Shown: positions 24,458 to 33,497, numbered from the stretch's first letter. The stretch is DNA of 52,112 nt from Burkholderiales bacterium (GCA_026225235.1 JAMFSK010000073.1:1-52112); one strand, 5' to 3'. The notes: a model not told the origin generated them from the letters alone. A program made the numbers and translations.

Positions 24458-27454
24458 ATGACAGTCGCCAATCACGACGGAGCTTCAAAGCGTTGGCGCG
24501 CGCGTGCGCGCGTCGCCGCGCGAGCCGTCGGACGATCACGGCTGATGGGGCCTGTTGCAACCAACACCTTGTTGGCTGTGAACGCCACCACGACGGCCAA
24601 TGAAGTTGAAGCCCTCCATTCTGAGGGCGCCCGGCGCGCCGGGGCCGGTCTCGGCCTGACGCTTTCCTCACCCGATAAAACGCTGCACCCGCTCTCTGAG
24701 GACGTTTCGCTTGCCGCTGGCAGCGATTTGGCCGATGGCGGCCTGCAAGCCGCGGCCGCTCAGGCGAGCGCTGGCGAAAATCCGCGCGACACGCAAGCTC
24801 TGAGCGCGATCGCAATCGCGATCGGGACGTCGAGCGAAGCCGCCAACGACCCGATGCGTGCCCCCACAGGGGAGCGCATGCCGTCGCGCACCTTGGACTC
24901 CGACGCGCCGCTCTCGCTGCCGGCACTGCTTGCGCACGCGCGCCCGCTCGACATCACGGTGCCGCTCGATCACGGCTGGCAACTGCTTGGCACGCCGGCC
25001 GGCGCCTATGCGACGCCCGAGGCGCTGCGCGCCGACGATGACTGGATTCGCGCGCCGGTGCCCGGCACGGTCGCACAGGCCTTGCGTGACGCCGGTCGCT
25101 GGAACGGCGATGCACCGCAGGCCGATGCGGATCTTGACGGCCGCGACTGGTGGTACAGCTGCCGCTTCACGGGCACGGGCAGTCATATGCTTCGCTGCGA
25201 CGGCTTGGCGACACTTGCCGAAGTCTGGGTCGATGGTGTCTTGCACCTCCAGGCGCGCAATATGTTCGCGACGCACGAAGTCGAACTCGATCTGGGTGAG
25301 CTGCCCGCGCGCGAACACACGCTCCACCTCGTCTTCCGGGCCCTCACCGCGACGCCGTTGCGGCGTCAGCGCTGGCGCCAGAAGCTGATCTCGGCACCGG
25401 CTCTGCGCGGCTTGCGCAGCACCGCACTGGGCCGCATGCCCGGCTGGTGCGCCCCGGTTCCAGCAGTCGGTCCGTGGCGCCAGCTCGCCCTGGTCGACCT
25501 TCAGCAGCAATGGATTTCGCACGTCGATATCGAGACCCGTGTGGTCGACGGTGTCGGCATCGTCAACCTGCGCGTCGAAGTCCGCCCTTCGCGCCTGACC
25601 CGCCAGGCGTGCGTCGGCGGCAAGCGCGCAGACGGCGAGGCGTTTGTCTCGATGATTTGCGGCGACCAGCAGAATGCGATGCGCCGCGTCGACTCGAATG
25701 TGTTCGAAGGCGAGTTGAGCATGCCGGCGGTGCGACTCTGGTGGCCGCACACGCACGGCGAATCGACGCTGCACGACCTGTCGGTCGAGATCGGCGGTGG
25801 CCGCTTTGACCTCGGACGCGTCGGCTTTCGGACCATCGAAGTCGAGCACGGCGAGGACGGTGCCGGCTTCTCACTGATCGTGAACGGCGTGCGCGTGTTC
25901 TGCCGCGGTGCCTGCTGGACGGCTGCCGACCTCGTCGCGCTGCCTTCCACGCGCGAGGCCTATGAGCCCTGGCTGCGCGCAGCACGCGACGCCAATATGA
26001 ACATGGTGCGCATCGCAGGCGTGATGACCTACGAGGCGAACCCCTTCTTCGAACTCTGCGACGAACTGGGCATCCTCGTCTGGCAAGACATGATGTTCGC
26101 GAACTTCGACTACCCGGCCGACGACCCGCTGTTCTCGGCCGACGTCAGTGCCGAAGTCGAGCAACTGTTGCTGCGCACGCAGGCCAACCCGTCGCTCGCC
26201 GTCATCTGCGGTGGCAGCGAGGTGGCCCAGCAGGCCGCGATGTTCGGCGTGGAAGCGCGGGCTGCGTTGCCCGACTTCTTCACGGAACGCCTGCCTGCGC
26301 TGGTGGCGCGCTACCGGCCCGATCTCGTCTACGTGCCGAACTCGCCGAGCGGCGGCGCCTTGCCGTTCCAGCCAGATACGTCGATTGCGCACTACTACGG
26401 TGTGGGCGCCTACCGGCGTGGCTTTGACGATGTGCGGCGCTCGAACGTGAGGTTCGCGTCGGAGTGTCTCGCGTTGTCGAATGTGCCGGCCGAAGAGACC
26501 CTCGCCGTGCTGATGCCCGGTGTGGCGGCAGGCACGGACGCCTGGAAGACCGGTGTGCCGCGCGACAATGGCGCCGACTGGGACTTCGAGGATGTCCGGG
26601 ACCATTATCTTCAGACGCTCTACGGTCTCGATCCGACTGCGACCCGTGCCGCTGATCCGCGTCTGTATCTCGACGCATCGCGTGCGGTCAGCGCCGACCT
26701 GATTACCGAAGTCTTCAGCGAATGGCGCCGTCACGGTTCGTCGTGCGCGGGCGGCCTTGTCTGGCAACTGCAGGATCTGCGTGCCGGCGCGGGATGGGGT
26801 GTGATCGGCGTCGACGGCCGGCCGAAGGCCGCGTGGTATGCGATGAAGTCGGTCTTCAAGCCGGTGCAGTTGCTGATCACCGACGAGGGCCTCAATGGCC
26901 TGCATCTGCATATCGTCAACGACCGGCCTACGCCGCTCATGGCGCGCGTCGAACTGAGCAGCCTGCGTCATGGCGAAGTCTCGCTTGTGAACGGGACGAC
27001 CGAGATCGAGGTCGCGCCGCATTCAACGGTTCGGCTTTCCGCTGCCGCGATCGTCGGACGCTTCTTCGATTTCACCTACGCCTACCGCTTCGGACCGCGC
27101 GAGCATGATGTCACGCTCGCCAGCCTGTACGACGCCGCAACGGGTCAATTGATTGGCGAAGCGAGCCATCTGCCCGACCGCACGCTGGGCGCGCCTGTCG
27201 AGCTCGGCCTGCAGGCGACACTCGAACGCGCCGCGGTCGATGGCAGTTGGACGCTCGTGCTCGAGGCGCGCCGCTTTGCCCGGTTCGTCCAGGTCGTCGA
27301 TCCGCATTACACGGCGGACGACAACTTCTTTCACCTAGCGCCCGGCCGTACGAAGCGTGTCCGGTTACAGGCGCGCGACAGTCATGCCGGCACGCCGGCT
27401 GGCCAGGTCCGTGCACTGAACGGCGTGCAGGGGCTTGAGTACCGAGGGCTGTAA
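24458..27454 (+). CDS. Glycoside hydrolase family 2 (beta-mannosidase-like) protein
   Basis: From the ATG at 24458 (GGGAGAG seven bases upstream) the protein has 998 residues. The first ~155 are Ala-rich and unlike GH2; an internal ATG at 24878 with its own AGGGGAG would give 858 residues, a more usual length. The GH2 core begins at about 165: sugar-binding jelly roll (WWYSCRF, LATLAEVWVDG), Ig-like domain, then a TIM barrel (MNMVRIAGVMTYEANPFFELCDELGILVWQD). Both catalytic acids appear present: E588 in CGGSE (usually GGNE) and E669 in FASE. No signal peptide is seen, so it should be cytosolic. It may act on a glycan intermediate of this pathway. Confidence 0.85.
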   Translation: MTVANHDGASKRWRARARVAARAVGRSRLMGPVATNTLLAVNATTTANEVEALHSEGARRAGAGLGLTLSSPDKTLHPLSEDVSLAAGSDLADGGLQAAAAQASAGENPRDTQALSAIAIAIGTSSEAANDPMRAPTGERMPSRTLDSDAPLSLPALLAHARPLDITVPLDHGWQLLGTPAGAYATPEALRADDDWIRAPVPGTVAQALRDAGRWNGDAPQADADLDGRDWWYSCRFTGTGSHMLRCDGLATLAEVWVDGVLHLQARNMFATHEVELDLGELPAREHTLHLVFRALTATPLRRQRWRQKLISAPALRGLRSTALGRMPGWCAPVPAVGPWRQLALVDLQQQWISHVDIETRVVDGVGIVNLRVEVRPSRLTRQACVGGKRADGEAFVSMICGDQQNAMRRVDSNVFEGELSMPAVRLWWPHTHGESTLHDLSVEIGGGRFDLGRVGFRTIEVEHGEDGAGFSLIVNGVRVFCRGACWTAADLVALPSTREAYEPWLRAARDANMNMVRIAGVMTYEANPFFELCDELGILVWQDMMFANFDYPADDPLFSADVSAEVEQLLLRTQANPSLAVICGGSEVAQQAAMFGVEARAALPDFFTERLPALVARYRPDLVYVPNSPSGGALPFQPDTSIAHYYGVGAYRRGFDDVRRSNVRFASECLALSNVPAEETLAVLMPGVAAGTDAWKTGVPRDNGADWDFEDVRDHYLQTLYGLDPTATRAADPRLYLDASRAVSADLITEVFSEWRRHGSSCAGGLVWQLQDLRAGAGWGVIGVDGRPKAAWYAMKSVFKPVQLLITDEGLNGLHLHIVNDRPTPLMARVELSSLRHGEVSLVNGTTEIEVAPHSTVRLSAAAIVGRFFDFTYAYRFGPREHDVTLASLYDAATGQLIGEASHLPDRTLGAPVELGLQATLERAAVDGSWTLVLEARRFARFVQVVDPHYTADDNFFHLAPGRTKRVRLQARDSHAGTPAGQVRALNGVQGLEYRGL

Positions 27455-29292
27455 TGAATCCGATCGTTTTCGATGGATGTCTGGGATGGCTGCATGACGC
27501 ACCGGGTACGCGCGGCGTCGTGCTCTGCAACGCGCTCGGCCACGAGGCGATGTGGTCGCACAAATCGATGCGGCGTCTCGCCGGCCAGCTCGCGCGCAAT
27601 GGCATGCCCACGCTGCGCTTCGACTACCACGGCACGGGTGACTCGGCCGGCAACGACGACGACCCCGCGCGGCTCGAGATGTGGGTCGGCAATATCGTGG
27701 CCGCTACGCGCAAGCTGCGCGAAACCACCGGCGTGCGAGATATCGTGCTGGTCGGCCTGCGTTTCGGCGCCACGCTTGCCGCGCTTGCGAGCCAAGTCCT
27801 CCGAGGCGATGAGACACTGGCCGGCTTGGTGCTGCTGGCACCGGCCGTCGCAGGGCGCAACTATCTGCGCGAGCTCAAGATCCTGCAGAAGAACTGGAAG
27901 GCCGAAGTCGACGTCGAGGACGAAGCCGGTGACGGCGAACTGTTCCAGGATGCGCTCGGACACCGTCTCTATCGTGAAACGCTCGACCAGATCCAGGCGA
28001 TCAATCTGATCGCTTCCGGTGAGCGGCCGGCGCCGCGCACGTTGATCCTCGATCCGTTCGGGCGCGAAGGCGAACGTCTCGCCGCACGGTATCTCGAACT
28101 CGGCGCGGAAGTTGAACTGCGTCCCTTCGCCGAGTACACCGACCTGATGATCGAGTCGATCTACAGCCGCGACCCGCACGAGGCCTTCGATCACCTGGTG
28201 CTATGGGTCCAGACCGGCATGCCTGAGCGCCGCTTTGCGGCGCGCGTCGAGCCGCTGCCCGCGAAAATCCTCTCGGGCGACGCGCGCGAGACGCCGCAGC
28301 GCATCGACGGCGTCGATGGGTCGCCCGAGCGCGAGCTCTTCGGCGTGCTCTGCGAGCCGGTCTCCGGTACGCGGCGGGGTCCGCTGGTGCTCATCGTCAA
28401 CACGGGCGCGAACTATCACGTCGGCGATGGCCGACTGGCAGTCGTGTTCGCGCGACGCCTGGCCGCACAGGGCATCGCCTCGGTCCGGCTCGATGTCAGC
28501 GGCATTGGCGAAACGCCGTCGGCCAACTGGGTCGACAGCAAGACGCCGCTCTACAGCGGCCGCGCGATCGAAGACGTCTCCCATGCGGCGGGCTGGCTCG
28601 CCGCGCGTGGCTATCCGAGCATCGCTCTGTTCGGCGTCTGCTCGGGCGGCTATCTGGGGATTCACGCGGCGGCGGTGTCGCCGTTTATCGATGGCGTGAT
28701 GGCGGTCAACCTCCAGCGCTTCATCTGGGCTGAAAACGAGACGCTCGAGCAGGCGATGGCCAAGCAAGGCCAGTCGATGCAGCTCTATATGCGTTCGGCG
28801 CGCAGTCTCGACAAATGGCTCAACGTGTTCCGCGGCCGCAGCCATGTGAGGGACAAGCTGCGCATGGTCAGCACGCGTCTCGCAAAACGCGCCGGGATCA
28901 CACTCGCGAATTTCGCCCACGATGTCGCCAAGGTCGAATTCGGCACCACGGGGCGTGCCCAGTCGCTGGCGGCGCAGCTCGACCGCAAGGGGGTCGAGGT
29001 CCGGCTGGTCTACGGCACCTTCAACCGGGGCGTCGAGGAACTGCATACCTATTTTGGGCGGGGAGGGGGCCGGTTGCGCCGCTACCGTCATATCCAGGTG
29101 AAGGCCCTCGACAAGATCGACCACTCCTTGCTCGCCCGCCCGGCGCGCGAGCGGATTTTCGAGCAGGCGGAAAAGTATTTTGCCGACTTCGACGGTGCAA
29201 CGGTCCAGCACCGCGAGGTTCCCGAAATCCGTCCGCTCAGCGAGACCTCGAGTCTCGCGATGGCCGCCCGCGCGGGGGCGGAACATCCCTGA
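27454..29292 (+). CDS. Tandem two-domain alpha/beta hydrolase
   Basis: The ATG overlaps the upstream stop (TAATG). The 612-residue protein holds two alpha/beta-hydrolase domains. Domain 1 (about 20-260) has RFDYHGTGDS and, at the nucleophile elbow, GLRFG, where Arg103 replaces Ser; related exosortase-associated hydrolases look similar. Domain 2 (about 295-580) has RLDVSGIGET and elbow GVCSG, where the nucleophile position is Cys396, as in dienelactone-hydrolase-like enzymes. Domain 1 is probably not catalytic in the usual way. A thioesterase or acyl-transfer role releasing product from the carrier is plausible but not shown. It is the last gene of the operon. Confidence 0.8.
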   Translation: MNPIVFDGCLGWLHDAPGTRGVVLCNALGHEAMWSHKSMRRLAGQLARNGMPTLRFDYHGTGDSAGNDDDPARLEMWVGNIVAATRKLRETTGVRDIVLVGLRFGATLAALASQVLRGDETLAGLVLLAPAVAGRNYLRELKILQKNWKAEVDVEDEAGDGELFQDALGHRLYRETLDQIQAINLIASGERPAPRTLILDPFGREGERLAARYLELGAEVELRPFAEYTDLMIESIYSRDPHEAFDHLVLWVQTGMPERRFAARVEPLPAKILSGDARETPQRIDGVDGSPERELFGVLCEPVSGTRRGPLVLIVNTGANYHVGDGRLAVVFARRLAAQGIASVRLDVSGIGETPSANWVDSKTPLYSGRAIEDVSHAAGWLAARGYPSIALFGVCSGGYLGIHAAAVSPFIDGVMAVNLQRFIWAENETLEQAMAKQGQSMQLYMRSARSLDKWLNVFRGRSHVRDKLRMVSTRLAKRAGITLANFAHDVAKVEFGTTGRAQSLAAQLDRKGVEVRLVYGTFNRGVEELHTYFGRGGGRLRRYRHIQVKALDKIDHSLLARPARERIFEQAEKYFADFDGATVQHREVPEIRPLSETSSLAMAARAGAEHP

Positions 29293-29928
29293 AACAGGCC
29301 CTCGCCGGGGCCGCCCGATGCGGTCCCAGCGCGCGGGCTGATCTGTACCCTGCCAGCCGCTCTTCTTGAGCCGGCTCACCCTTCCGTTTGAGTGCCTCTA
29401 AAGTAATGTGGGCGCTCACTCCGGGTGACTCTTCATTCCGAATGCCCTTCAGTTTGCTCTGTGTGCCCTCGTACATAGCGAACGATCGACCCCTCCCCGC
29501 GCTCACGGATGAACAGATTTGCATCGTTTTTTAGGGAACACCCGGAGAGATCTTTTTGCCACCCAGCGCGCGATTGAATCGTCGGTTTTTTCCGAACCGG
29601 CCTTGCCAGCTAACCCTCGCCGCACAATTTTTGCCGTTCGGAACCGAACACAGGGGGTTTGAAATGCCCGTTTGGATGTTTCATCCGTGGTTTTCCCAGT
29701 GAGGGTAGCCACCGATAGCCAAGGGCGCGATTCACTTTTGAAACATTTTTTTGAAGTCGGCGGTTGAAGGGCATGGTGCAGGGCAGCGCAGCCTTGTAGA
29801 TCGGGTCTCACAGCCTCATGGCACGGGAATCGCTAAAGGTAGTTCACAAACAATTTGACCGACAGAACTTCCCCCTCGAGAGGGATGACAGGTCGGACTC
29901 AATATCCACGGCCAATTCGGGAACTGCG
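29293..29928. other. Intergenic region upstream of the exopolysaccharide locus
   Basis: This 636-bp region is lower in GC than its neighbours, with several T-runs (29525, 29602, 29744). A 14-bp palindrome GTTCGGAACCGAAC lies at about 29636-29649. Near the right end is the sigma-54 promoter at 29819-29834. I see no coding frame I can support; a terminator for the upstream operon may lie among the T-runs, but no clean hairpin stands out. Confidence 0.4.
29819..29834 (+). promoter_or_regulatory. Sigma-54 (RpoN) promoter of the exopolysaccharide locus
   Basis: The sequence TGGCACGGGAATCGCT matches the -24/-12 consensus TGGCACG-N4-TTGCT at all but one defined position, with the invariant GG and GC ten bases apart. 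Transcription would start near 29846, about 80 bp upstream of the regulator ATG at 29929. It overlaps the alternative upstream ATG at 29818, which argues against that start. Confidence 0.75.
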
Positions 29929-30663
29929 ATGATCCAATTACGAGGCGATGTACGCGAGAATCACCTGCTCGCTGCTCTACCCACAGAAGAATGGCAGAAA
30001 TTCGCCAACCAGCTTGAAATCGTCCGCCTGACACGGGGTCAAGTGTTGTCGGACCATGGCGAAAAGATCACCCATCTCTACTTCCCGACCACCGCGATCG
30101 TGTCGTTGATGTACACGATGGAAAACGGCGGCTCAGTTGAAATCGCAGCCGTGGGCAACGAAGGCGTCGTCGGCGTCCCGGTGCTCACCGGCGGCGAAAC
30201 GATGCCCAGCCGCGCTCAGGTTCACAGCGCAGGCTTCGGCTACCGCATCAGCGCCACCGCATTTAAACAGCACTTTGCACAGTCGCCCTTCATGCACCGG
30301 CTGATGCTGCTGTACATGCAAGCCCTCATGACGCAAATCGCCCAGACGGCTGCATGCAACCGTCACCACGCGCTCTCGCGCCAGCTCTGCCGCTGGCTGT
30401 TGCTCGCGGTCGACCGCCTGTCAACCAACGAACTCACGGTCACGCAGGAAACCATTGCCAACATGCTCGGCGTTCGGCGCGAAGGCGTCACCGAAGCAGC
30501 AGGCAAGCTGCAGGAAGCCGGCTTGATTCATCACAGCCGCGGCCACATCACGGTACTTGACCGTTCAGGACTCGAAGAAAAAGCGTGCGAATGCTACGGC
30601 ATCGTCAAGCGGGAATTCGACCGCCTGCTGCCGCGCTACGCGCGTCCTCAGTACATGAACTGA
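29929..30663 (+). CDS. Crp/Fnr-family transcriptional regulator
   Basis: Taking the ATG at 29929 gives 244 residues; the longer frame from 29818 would begin inside the sigma-54 promoter. A cyclic-nucleotide-binding-like beta roll fills ~10-140 (GEKITHLYFPTTAIVSLMYTM, GNEGVVGVPVLTGG). A Crp-type winged helix lies near 170-225 (TVTQETIANMLGVRREGVTEAAGKLQEAG). FNR iron-sulfur cysteines are not arranged as in FNR. It is the first gene before the hexose-phosphate transferase (65-bp gap) and probably controls the locus in response to an unidentified ligand or redox cue. Confidence 0.88.
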   Translation: MIQLRGDVRENHLLAALPTEEWQKFANQLEIVRLTRGQVLSDHGEKITHLYFPTTAIVSLMYTMENGGSVEIAAVGNEGVVGVPVLTGGETMPSRAQVHSAGFGYRISATAFKQHFAQSPFMHRLMLLYMQALMTQIAQTAACNRHHALSRQLCRWLLLAVDRLSTNELTVTQETIANMLGVRREGVTEAAGKLQEAGLIHHSRGHITVLDRSGLEEKACECYGIVKREFDRLLPRYARPQYMN

Positions 30664-30728
30664 GGCCTTCCCGGGCTGATTCGGGCCGTGCCCTCGATGA
30701 CGAGCGCGGCCCCTGACAAGGAACCGTC

Positions 30729-32135
30729 ATGTTTGGACTCACTGCACGCGCCTCTGACGTGCTGATCGTCGCGTTGTCCGCGATCGTCGCACACTGGTTT
30801 CGCTTCGGCTTCGACGATCTGTCGGCCTGGAGCGATGCCGACACTCTCCTGATCGCATTCGACTGCGCCCTCGTCCTGCTGATTTTCCCGGCTTTCGGGG
30901 TCTATCAGTCGTGGCGCGGCAAGCCGTTCCCAGCGCTCGCCTGGCGTGTTGCCGGCGCATGGCTGGCGGCAAGCTGCGTGGCGCTCATGCTGATCTTCTC
31001 GCTTCACCGCACGGACGTCGTGTCGCGGCTCTGGTTCGGCAGCTCGACGCTGCTCGCGCTGGCGGTGCTGATCTGCGCGAAGGCGGTGGTTCACATGATG
31101 CTGCGCCGGGTGCGCCGCAGCGGCCTGAACCAGAAGCGCGTGGTGGTGGTCGGTTCGGAAAGCCACAGCCGTTCGATCCTGAATCATTTGCGCGTGCAAC
31201 CGCAAGCCGGTTTCCAGCCCGCGATCGTGTATGAACCGGAAGACGATGAAACGCTCATCGACTTGCCGCGCAGCGATTCGTCGACGCTCGGTGGCGTGCC
31301 GGTGATGCGCGAGTTCGCGCGCATGGTCAGCAAGGTCCGTGAAGCGCGTATCGATGAAATCTGGCTCGCCGTGCCGCTCTCGAACGAGCGCCTGCTGCTG
31401 CGTTTCATGCGCGAGTTTCGCGACGACTTCATTAACCTGCGTTTCATGCCTGACACTCGCAGCCTGTCGCTCTACAACCATTCATTAGTCGACATCCTCG
31501 GCATCCCGACGATCAATCTCGCGGCAGCGCCGGTGACTGAGCTCGAGATGTGGCCCAAGCGCGTGTTCGACAGCCTGTTCGCTCTCGGGGTGCTGATCTT
31601 CCTGACGCCGGTGCTGCTGGCGATCGCCATCGCGGTCAAGCTGTCTTCGCCCGGCCCGGTGTTGTTCCGTCAACGCCGCAAGGGTGTCGATGGTCACCAG
31701 TTCGAGATCTTCAAGTTCCGTACGATGCGTGTGCATCAGGAAGCGGCCGGCCACATCACGCAAGCCGGTCGCCACGACAAACGTATCACCCGTGTCGGTG
31801 CCTTCCTGCGCCGCACGAGCCTCGACGAGCTGCCGCAGTTCTTCAACGTGCTGCTCGGTCAGATGTCAGTGGTCGGTCCGCGTCCGCATGCACTCGAACA
31901 CGACGACCTCTACAAGAACCTCGTCGACGGCTACATGTACCGTTACCGGATCAAACCCGGCATCACGGGTTGGGCTCAGGTCAATGGCTACCGGGGTGAA
32001 ACGACGCGCGTCGAGAAGATGGAAGCGCGTGTGAAGTTCGACTTGTTCTACATCCAGAACTGGTCGTTCTGGTTCGACATCAAGATCGTGCTGATCACCC
32101 TGCTCAAGGGCTTTACCGGCCGTAACGCGTATTGA
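30729..32135 (+). CDS. Undecaprenyl-phosphate hexose-1-phosphate transferase (WcaJ/PssY type)
   Basis: The 468-residue membrane enzyme starts exopolysaccharide repeat-unit synthesis by moving a sugar-1-phosphate, usually glucose, from UDP-sugar to undecaprenyl phosphate. Four N-terminal transmembrane helices (about 10-110) precede a CoA-binding-like domain (KRVVVVGSESHSRSILNHL). The catalytic bacterial sugar transferase domain has KRVFDSLFALGVL, SSPGPVLFRQRRKG, FKFRTMR, RTSLDELPQFFNVL and VGPRPHA, ending FTGRNAY. AAGGA lies just upstream of the ATG. The full polyprenyl glycosylphosphotransferase architecture is present. Confidence 0.94.
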   Translation: MFGLTARASDVLIVALSAIVAHWFRFGFDDLSAWSDADTLLIAFDCALVLLIFPAFGVYQSWRGKPFPALAWRVAGAWLAASCVALMLIFSLHRTDVVSRLWFGSSTLLALAVLICAKAVVHMMLRRVRRSGLNQKRVVVVGSESHSRSILNHLRVQPQAGFQPAIVYEPEDDETLIDLPRSDSSTLGGVPVMREFARMVSKVREARIDEIWLAVPLSNERLLLRFMREFRDDFINLRFMPDTRSLSLYNHSLVDILGIPTINLAAAPVTELEMWPKRVFDSLFALGVLIFLTPVLLAIAIAVKLSSPGPVLFRQRRKGVDGHQFEIFKFRTMRVHQEAAGHITQAGRHDKRITRVGAFLRRTSLDELPQFFNVLLGQMSVVGPRPHALEHDDLYKNLVDGYMYRYRIKPGITGWAQVNGYRGETTRVEKMEARVKFDLFYIQNWSFWFDIKIVLITLLKGFTGRNAY

Positions 32136-32537
32136 GTTGAAACGCGGCGCTCAAACGCGCAATCGAACCGTGCTCGCTGGCTGTCTTTCACCTGCCAGCC
32201 TTTCGATTGACCGCGTTTCGAACGCCCGCTTTGCGCCTGCTCAAGCTCGCTGAAGCCCGATGACTTCGACCCCGTTGCAAGCCTCCCCGCAAGCGGTGCT
32301 GCCCAGCCCCGCTCACGCGTTCCCTGACTTCCGTTCGCGACCGAACCGACATCGTCGGGCGATCGCGCCATTGTGTGGTCTAGCGCGTATGACTGTGCGG
32401 ACAGCAAGCGGCAATGAGGCGCTCAAGGGTTCGATTTTGAGCGATGCGACGGGGCCAACCTTCATGACCACAGACGCTGGTTTGCTGAATCCGCTGATCC
32501 ACGATAAGGACGGTTTGCGCATATGGAGAGAGAGTCG
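32136..32537 (+). other. Leader region between the priming transferase and the GT2 gene
   Basis: This 402-bp stretch opens with the nested dyad at 32139-32219. A 93-codon frame (32260-32541) ends in an ATGA overlap with the next gene, but it lacks a ribosome site and its third-position GC is lower than that of neighbouring genes. I leave it uncalled. No T-run terminator is visible. Confidence 0.4.
32139..32219 (+). repeat. Nested long dyad just after the priming transferase stop
   Basis: Three arm pairs nest around one centre: GAAACGCGG (32139-32147) with CCGCGTTTC (32211-32219); CAATCGAA (32160-32167) with TTCGATTG (32202-32209); GCTGGC (32176-32181) with GCCAGC (32194-32199). The RNA would fold into one long interrupted hairpin beginning 4 bases after the stop codon. 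There is no T-run, so it may stabilise the upstream mRNA, attenuate, or bind a protein. Confidence 0.65.
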
Positions 32538-33497
32538 ATGAAAACCTCAGTACTGGTGCCGACCTTTCGCCGCCCGGACGATCTTGAACGGTGTCTGGCG
32601 GCGCTCGCTGCGCAGTCTCACCCAGCGGATGAGGTGATCGTGATTGCGCGTCGTGACGATGCGTTGACGGTGGCGGCGCTCGATCGCTGGCTTGCGGTGC
32701 GCGCCGTCAACGGCCTGCGCGTGGCCTGGGTCACCGAGCCCGGTCAGGTCGCGGCGAACAACTGCGGCCTGCGTGAAGCCCTGAACGAGTTGATCCTGAT
32801 TACGGACGACGACGCTGCCCCGCATTGCGACTGGATCGAACGGATTCACGCGCACTTCATGCGCGACCCGCAGCTCGGCGGTGTGGGCGGCCGCGATGTG
32901 GTCCACGAACGCGGCATCGTCCTGACGGGCGACGCCCGCAAAGTGGGCTTGCTGAGCTGGTATGGCCGAATCGTCGGCAATCATCACATCGGCAGCGGTG
33001 CGCCGCGCGAAGTGTCGATTCTCAAGGGCGCGAACATGGCCTGGCGGCGCGACGCGATCGAAGGCGTGCGTTTCGATACGCGCTTGCTCGGCAGCGGCGC
33101 CCAGGTTCACAACGATCTCGCGTTCTCGCTCGCCGTGCGGCGGCGGGGCTGGAAGATCCTCTATGACCCCGCAGTGCGCGTCGACCATTTCCCGGCCGTG
33201 CGTGGCGACGAGGATCAACGATTTGTGCTGAACGAGACAGCATATTTCAACGGCTCGTTCAATCTGCGATTTGTCCTCTGCGAGCATCTGTCGCCGATGG
33301 GGCGACTCGCTTTTGTGGCGTATTCGCTGGGGATCGGCACCCGTGCCGACCCGGGCGTGGTGCGCGCCGTTCTGCTTGCCTTGCAGGGTGAGGGCTGGCG
33401 TGAACCGTTCCTCAAGGTGCGTATTGGCGCGCGCGCGATGCGCGCCGCCTGGAGTACGCCCGAACGTCGGCGGGGGCCGGCGGCACGGGTGGCATGA
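32538..33497 (+). CDS. Family 2 glycosyltransferase
   Basis: The start is at ATG 32538, behind GGAGAG; it gives 319 residues beginning MKTSVLVPTFRRPDDLERCL. The GT-A fold is clear: the N-terminal nucleotide-binding strand, the acidic metal-binding motif ITDDDAAPHCDW (~95), GVGGRDV, and KGANMAWRRDAI (~165). It probably adds one sugar of the exopolysaccharide repeat unit at the cytoplasmic face of the inner membrane. Donor and linkage cannot be predicted. A C-terminal Arg/Ala-rich tail is basic and may touch the membrane. Confidence 0.88.
   Translation: MKTSVLVPTFRRPDDLERCLAALAAQSHPADEVIVIARRDDALTVAALDRWLAVRAVNGLRVAWVTEPGQVAANNCGLREALNELILITDDDAAPHCDWIERIHAHFMRDPQLGGVGGRDVVHERGIVLTGDARKVGLLSWYGRIVGNHHIGSGAPREVSILKGANMAWRRDAIEGVRFDTRLLGSGAQVHNDLAFSLAVRRRGWKILYDPAVRVDHFPAVRGDEDQRFVLNETAYFNGSFNLRFVLCEHLSPMGRLAFVAYSLGIGTRADPGVVRAVLLALQGEGWREPFLKVRIGARAMRAAWSTPERRRGPAARVA

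Noticed and set aside
32260..32541. 93-codon frame ending in an ATGA overlap with the GT2 gene
   Set aside because: The overlap is suggestive, but there is no ribosome site, third-position GC is lower than in neighbours, and the sequence resembles nothing known.
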